DNA from: an uncultured Marmoricola sp.
GTDB lineage: Bacteria; Actinomycetota; Actinomycetes; Propionibacteriales; Nocardioidaceae
Length of the DNA stretch: 62,153 nucleotides
NCBI GenBank assembly: GCA_937868075.1
Contig: CALMLL010000128.1
Location: 1-62,153 of the forward strand
Direction: 5' to 3'
The notes under the pieces were generated by a model, which did not search any database, had not been told where the DNA came from, and saw only the letters and a program-made list of their open reading frames with translations. Made by a program: the position numbers and the translations under genes. Positions within the stretch are counted from its first letter, which is position 1; each line of letters begins with the position of its first letter. This document shows positions 58,182 through 62,153 of the stretch, one piece after another.

Positions 58182-58954
58182 GGGGCCTCCTGGTCGTAGT
58201 CGATCCAGATCTGGTCGGCGGACTTGCCCTGCGCCAGCCCGCGCGCATAGACCGGTCGCGGGTCGAGGGCGCGCGTCTGCCGGCCTCTGGCTCCGCTCCA
58301 GTACCCCATGGCGCACATGTGTTTGGCGTCGAACCGTCCCTCGCGTCGAGCCCATCGGCGCACCTCGCGCATCTGCGCCGACTCCCCTGCCATCCAGAAG
58401 TAGCCGGGCCCGTCGGGCCACGAGATGGTCTCCACGATCCGGGAGATCTGGCTCTCCCCCGCGATCGCGCCGGGGGTTTCGTCGGCGTACCAGGTCACGG
58501 AGGGGTTGTGCAGATCCGGGTACGCCGCCGCTGTGCCAGGCGGAGCCTCCACATGGGCGAGCACCGCGCGCGACTCGACCTCACAGATCCGTGCGATCGC
58601 CGGCAGCCCGGTCAGATCCCCGACGGCTACCACCCAGGCCGCATCGGCCGGCGGGGTGTAGGAGCCCTTCGGCTCGGTGATCGTGACCTGCTCGCCCTCG
58701 CAGTCGGTCTGGGCCCACTGGGTGACCAGACCCTGCGCATGGATCACCACGTCGAGGGTGACCAGGCCGTCAATGGCCGAGCGCACCGTGTAGTACCTCG
58801 ACTGGAACTGTCCGGGAACGGTCAAAGCCACCCACTCGTCGGGCACCCCTGTGGAGACGAACCCGGGCGCGGCCAGACGCAACCGGATGAGGTGGTCACT
58901 GAGCACGACCTTCTCCACCACCTCGGCGGTCAACGACCCTGCACGCACGCTCAC
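58178..58954 (-). CDS. siderophore-interacting protein (ferric-siderophore reductase)
   Basis: A 258-residue SIP/ViuB-family flavoprotein that reduces ferric siderophores in the cytoplasm. The FAD domain has SRYYTVRSAIDGLVTLDVVIHAQGLVTQWAQ, where RxYTxR binds the flavin; WVVAVGDLTGLPAIARI and YFWMAGESAQMREVRRWARR are the NAD(P)H-side motifs, and HMCAMGYWSGA ends the domain. GTG or ATG start at 58954. It lies in the era cluster without other iron genes and shares a 4-base overlap with era, so it is cotranscribed. Confidence 0.88.
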   Translation of the reverse strand: MSVRAGSLTAEVVEKVVLSDHLIRLRLAAPGFVSTGVPDEWVALTVPGQFQSRYYTVRSAIDGLVTLDVVIHAQGLVTQWAQTDCEGEQVTITEPKGSYTPPADAAWVVAVGDLTGLPAIARICEVESRAVLAHVEAPPGTAAAYPDLHNPSVTWYADETPGAIAGESQISRIVETISWPDGPGYFWMAGESAQMREVRRWARREGRFDAKHMCAMGYWSGARGRQTRALDPRPVYARGLAQGKSADQIWIDYDQEAP

Positions 58955-58976
58955 AATGGCACCGTATCCGGGCTGG

Positions 58977-59288
58977 TCAGGAGACCACGTGGACCGGCAC
59001 CGGCCCGCCCGCGAAATCGTCGAGGACCTGCTGATCGCCGGCGGAGACCTCGGTGGCGTCGGTGTGGACCACAGCCGCCTCCAAGCCGCGGCAACCCGAG
59101 GCGACCGCCATCGCTATCGCCGCCTGCACCGCACTCAACTGCAGTGACGGCAGATCGACCGTGGCAGCGGCATAGGTCCGGCCGTCGGTGTCGCGTAGGG
59201 CGGCTCCCTCGGCGGCGCGGACCCGGACCCTGGTCGCCCGCGCCAGCGTTTGCAGTTTGCGGTCTTCGGGGTCAGTCAGTTGGTTCAT
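58977..59288 (-). CDS. cytidine-deaminase-like protein lacking zinc site
   Basis: A 103-residue protein with the short beta-alpha layout of small cytidine deaminases, in the place held by Rv2365c in M. tuberculosis (between the CBS protein and era). In active enzymes the zinc motif reads C-A-E at the start of the second helix; here LSAVQAAIAMAVASG (about 51-65) has Gln and Ala instead, and there is no PCxxC pair. It is therefore probably not a deaminase. Its start overlaps the end of the CBS-domain gene by 17 bases. Function unknown. Confidence 0.65.
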   Translation of the reverse strand: MNQLTDPEDRKLQTLARATRVRVRAAEGAALRDTDGRTYAAATVDLPSLQLSAVQAAIAMAVASGCRGLEAAVVHTDATEVSAGDQQVLDDFAGGPVPVHVVS

Positions 59289-60591
59289 CGTGGTCCTCCT
59301 CGGCTGGCGGCTCGACGGTCGCGATCAACACCGTCTCGATGCGGTTGCGTCGCCCAGCAGCCGACTCCGCAGTGAACCTCAGCCCATCCACGACCACCGA
59401 GGAACCGGGGATCGGCACCTTGCCGAGGTGCTTGGCCATGAGACCCACCACCGAATCGATCTCCTCGTCCACGATGTCCACGCCGAAGAGTTCGTCGAGG
59501 TCGTCGACAGCGAAGCGAGCCGGCACTCGAGTGCTGCCGTCGGGCAACTCGACGATCTGGATCTCGTCGTCGTACTCGTCGGTGATCTCGCCGACGATCT
59601 CTTCCAAGACGTCCTCGATGGTGACGATGCCGGCGGTGCCGCCGTACTCGTCCACGACGACGGCGATATGCCGACGGGCGGCCTGCATCTCGCGGAGTAG
59701 GTCATCGACCGGCTTGGTGTCCGGGACGAACAGCGCCGAGCGCATCACCGACTCCACACGCTCGGTCGACTGGGCGTCTTGGCGGTCGAAGACGCGTTTG
59801 GTGATGTCTTTGAGGTAGGCGAACCCCACCACGTCATCGAGGTCCTCATCGACGACCGGGAGCCGGGAGAAACCGCTGCGAAGCAGCAGCGACATGGCCT
59901 GACGCAACGTCTTGGTCTGCTCGATGGAGACCACGTCGGTGCGCGGCACCATCACCTCGCGAACGATGGTGTCGCTGAGTTCGAAGACCGAGTGCAGCAT
60001 CTTGGACTCGTCGGTCTCGATCAGGCTCGAGGCTTCGGCCAGGTCGACCAGTTCGCGCAACTCGGCCTCGGAGGCGAAGGGGCCCTCGCGGAATCCCTCG
60101 CCCGGAGTCAACGCGTTGCCGACCAGGATCAGGACCCGAGGCAGCGGACCCAGAATGGTGGTCAGGGCCAACAGGATGCCCGAGGAGGCCAGCGCCACCA
60201 TCTCGGAGTGCTGGCGCCCCAGCGTCCGGGGGCCAACACCGACGGCGACGAACGAGACAAGCACCATCGCCCCGATGGTCAGCAGCATCGCCGGCCAGCG
60301 GGTCGCGGTGCCTCCGAGCCCCGGTGCCAGACCGTCGACGATGAGCACGGTGGCGTTCACGATGGCCGAGATCTCCGCGATCAGGCGCAGCAGGATCGTG
60401 GTGTTGACCACCCGCGGCGCATCCTCGAGTACGCCGAGCAGCGAGCGTGCTCCGGGGCGCCGCTCGGCGGCCAACTCCTGAGCGCGAGCCCGCGAGAAGG
60501 ACGAGAGGGCGGCCTCAGCGCTGCTCAACAGGCTGGCCAGCAGCACCAGGACAGCGATGAGAACCAGGACCCAGAAGGTGTGGGCGCTCAC
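59272..60591 (-). CDS. CNNM/CorC-type membrane protein with CBS domains
   Basis: A 439-residue protein of the hemolysin-C/CNNM family. Residues 1-150 hold the DUF21 membrane part ([25 protein letters not shown] and two further helices); 190-320 hold a CBS pair with [17 protein letters not shown] and [25 protein letters not shown], then [26 protein letters not shown]; the C-terminal 90 residues are a CorC/HlyC transporter-associated domain. GTG at 60591 overlaps the ybeY stop (GTGA). Probably involved in magnesium or cobalt efflux; Rv2366c has the same place in mycobacteria. Confidence 0.93.
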   Translation of the reverse strand: MSAHTFWVLVLIAVLVLLASLLSSAEAALSSFSRARAQELAAERRPGARSLLGVLEDAPRVVNTTILLRLIAEISAIVNATVLIVDGLAPGLGGTATRWPAMLLTIGAMVLVSFVAVGVGPRTLGRQHSEMVALASSGILLALTTILGPLPRVLILVGNALTPGEGFREGPFASEAELRELVDLAEASSLIETDESKMLHSVFELSDTIVREVMVPRTDVVSIEQTKTLRQAMSLLLRSGFSRLPVVDEDLDDVVGFAYLKDITKRVFDRQDAQSTERVESVMRSALFVPDTKPVDDLLREMQAARRHIAVVVDEYGGTAGIVTIEDVLEEIVGEITDEYDDEIQIVELPDGSTRVPARFAVDDLDELFGVDIVDEEIDSVVGLMAKHLGKVPIPGSSVVVDGLRFTAESAAGRRNRIETVLIATVEPPAEEDHDEPTD

Positions 60592-61070
60592 TCGGTGACA
60601 CCGGGCGGTGCGCCCGGGCCCGCCATGCCGATCCACTCGGCCAGCAAGCGGGCCTGCAGTCCGAACATCTCCTGGCGCTCGGCTGGTTCGGCGTGGTCGT
60701 AGCCGAGGAGGTGCAAGATGCCGTGCACGGTGAGGAGTTCGAGTTCGTCCTGCGGGCTGTGACCGGCCTCGGCGGCTTGCCGGGTCGCGACCGCCGGGCA
60801 GAGCACGAGATCCCCCAGGACGCCTTCCTCTGGTTCGACGTTGACCTGTCCGGGGCGCAACTGGTCCATCGGGAAGGCGAGCACGTCGGTGGGTCCGGCC
60901 TTGTCCATCCACCGCTGGTTGAGTTCGGCGATGGTCTCCTCATCGACAGCGCTGATGCACAACTCCGCCTGGTGGTGCACCCGCATCTGGTCCATGACGA
61001 AACGAGCCAACTGCGAGATCCTCAGGCCGTCGATGGAGAGCCCGGACTCGTTGAGCAACTCGATGCTCAT
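60588..61070 (-). CDS. ybeY: endoribonuclease YbeY
   Basis: A 160-residue zinc-dependent RNase for 16S rRNA 3'-end maturation and ribosome quality control. The hallmark [11 protein letters not shown] gives the H-x3-H-x5-H zinc site (about residues 115-125), and DVLAFPMD precedes it. The ATG overlaps the phoH stop by 4 bases. Order phoH-ybeY-CBS protein-era is standard for Actinobacteria. Confidence 0.96.
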   Translation of the reverse strand: MSIELLNESGLSIDGLRISQLARFVMDQMRVHHQAELCISAVDEETIAELNQRWMDKAGPTDVLAFPMDQLRPGQVNVEPEEGVLGDLVLCPAVATRQAAEAGHSPQDELELLTVHGILHLLGYDHAEPAERQEMFGLQARLLAEWIGMAGPGAPPGVTE

Positions 61071-62089
61071 CGGCGGTCCTGAGAGTGGTGTCGGCCGAGC
61101 TCTCGAGCGGTCTGCACGGCGTCGTACTCGTCGTAGCGGGCCACGATCTTGCCCACCAGTCGGTGGCGGACGACGTCGTGGCTGGTCAACCGGTTGAAGC
61201 TGACGTCATCGAGCCCGTCGAGAATGCCCTCGACGACCCGCAGTCCCGACTGCACTCCGCCGGGCAGGTCGACCTGGGTGACGTCGCCGGTGACCACGAT
61301 CTTTGAGCCGAACCCGAGACGGGTCAAGAACATCTTCATCTGCTCCGGCGAGGTGTTCTGGGCCTCGTCCAAGATGATGAAGGAGTCGTTGAGGGAGCGC
61401 CCACGCATGAACGCCAGCGGCGCGACCTCGATGGTTCCGGAGGTGAGCAGTTTGGGGATCGTCTCCGGGTCGATCATGTCGTGCAGAGCGTCGTAGAGAG
61501 GCCGCAGATAGGGGTCGATCTTCTCGCTGAGGGTGCCGGGCAGGAAGCCGAGCCGCTCGCCGGCCTCCACCGCAGGACGGGTCAAGATGATCCGATTGAC
61601 CTGCTTGGCCTGCAACGCCTGCACCGCTTTGGCCATTGCCAGGTAGGTCTTGCCGGTGCCCGCCGGGCCGATGCCGAAGACGATGGTGTGTTTGTCGATG
61701 GCGTCGACATAGCGTTTCTGGTTGAGGGTCTTGGGCCGGATCGTGCGGCCTCGGTTGGACAAGATGTTGAGGCTCAGGACATCGGCAGGCCGGGCGTGGT
61801 CGGAGGCGCGCAGCATCGAGACAGCCCGCTCGACCGTCTCGCTGGTCAGCCCCTGGCCGGTGCGCACGATGGTGACCAACTCGTCGATGAGGCGCTCGGC
61901 CAAGGCCACTTCGGCGGCCTCTCCGCGCAGCCTGATCTGGTTCCCGCGCACGTGGATGTCGGTGCTGAAACTCTTCTCGATGAGGCGCAGGTGTTCGTCC
62001 CCGGGGCCCAGGAGGGAAACCATGTTGATGCTGGTCGGAACCACGACCACGTGCTGGGTCTGGTCGCTGCGCAGGTTGCTCTCAGTCAT
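61067..62089 (-). CDS. phoH: PhoH-family ATPase
   Basis: A 340-residue PhoH-like protein. The N-terminal KH-like part is seen in [24 protein letters not shown]; Walker A is [41 protein letters not shown] and [33 protein letters not shown] are the Walker B and helicase-like motifs. ATG at 62089 is preferred over an upstream frame start at 62119. Probably an RNA-related ATPase that works with YbeY, to which it is coupled by ATGA. The last 64 bases of the window hold only its leader. Confidence 0.95.
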   Translation of the reverse strand: MTESNLRSDQTQHVVVVPTSINMVSLLGPGDEHLRLIEKSFSTDIHVRGNQIRLRGEAAEVALAERLIDELVTIVRTGQGLTSETVERAVSMLRASDHARPADVLSLNILSNRGRTIRPKTLNQKRYVDAIDKHTIVFGIGPAGTGKTYLAMAKAVQALQAKQVNRIILTRPAVEAGERLGFLPGTLSEKIDPYLRPLYDALHDMIDPETIPKLLTSGTIEVAPLAFMRGRSLNDSFIILDEAQNTSPEQMKMFLTRLGFGSKIVVTGDVTQVDLPGGVQSGLRVVEGILDGLDDVSFNRLTSHDVVRHRLVGKIVARYDEYDAVQTARELGRHHSQDRR

Positions 62090-62153
62090 GATGCCCCCTG
62101 TGGGGCGGGTCCCTTCCATCGGCGTACGTCGGCGGGGCCATGGTACGCGGGCT

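Overview
The window comes from a high-GC actinobacterium. GTG starts are common, genes overlap by 4 bases (ATGA, GTGA, TGATG), and gene order is typical of Actinobacteria (hisI-trp-lgt-gltBD-pyk; pdtaR and a liv operon between polA and pyk; phoH-ybeY-CBS protein-cdd-like-era; zur-uppS-recO). A Nocardioidaceae-like or Mycobacteriales-related genome fits, but no 16S or species marker is present. I see no mobile element, prophage or CRISPR array. No gene-free stretch exceeds 300 bases.

Region 1 (1-12.2 kb) is a cell-envelope arabinan block: a partial AftD arabinofuranosyltransferase, a methyltransferase, a GT4 glycosyltransferase, a DUF2613-like micro-protein, a 575-residue membrane protein, then an overlapping operon for the arabinose donor decaprenyl-phosphoryl-arabinose (UbiA-type phosphoribosyltransferase, DprE1, DprE2). 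A Wzx/MATE-like flippase is divergent from it. The methyltransferase-glycosyltransferase-membrane protein trio has the order and strands I remember for M. tuberculosis Rv0224c-Rv0225-Rv0226c. DprE1 has Ala at the position of the benzothiazinone-target Cys387.

Region 2 (12.2-25 kb) is housekeeping: polA, a hotdog thioesterase, a DUF554 protein, the ANTAR response regulator pdtaR, an unusual short-variable-loop tRNA-Leu(CAA), a complete branched-chain amino acid ABC transporter (livJ-livH-livM-livG-livF, with a strongly enlarged LivM) and pyruvate kinase.

Region 3 (25-43.9 kb), all on the minus strand, holds nitrogen and tryptophan metabolism (gltD, gltB, lgt, trpA, trpB, trpC, three small membrane proteins, hisI; trpE is absent from its usual place), a heterodimeric ABC exporter, a secreted SH3/M15-like protein, a tRNA-dihydrouridine synthase and glycyl-tRNA synthetase.

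Region 4 (44-51.7 kb) is a Zur-regulated zinc uptake operon (znuA-znuC-znuB-zur) with a clear operator and a probable leaderless start, then uppS, a secreted phospholipase-D-like protein, an alpha/beta hydrolase and recO. Region 5 (51.7-62.1 kb) holds leuA with a probable leader-peptide attenuator, a tmsA/tmsB (bfaA/bfaB) pair for 10-methyl branched fatty acids, a lipoprotein, era, a siderophore-interacting protein, a degenerate cytidine-deaminase-like protein, a CBS-domain membrane protein, ybeY and phoH.

Together the genes describe an organism with a lipid-linked arabinan pathway and methyl-branched lipids. Strictly new biology is limited. The best leads are the tRNA-Leu(CAA), the leuA leader, the arabinan block without neighbouring emb genes, the LivM extension and a recurrent palindromic word GGCGTACGCC.
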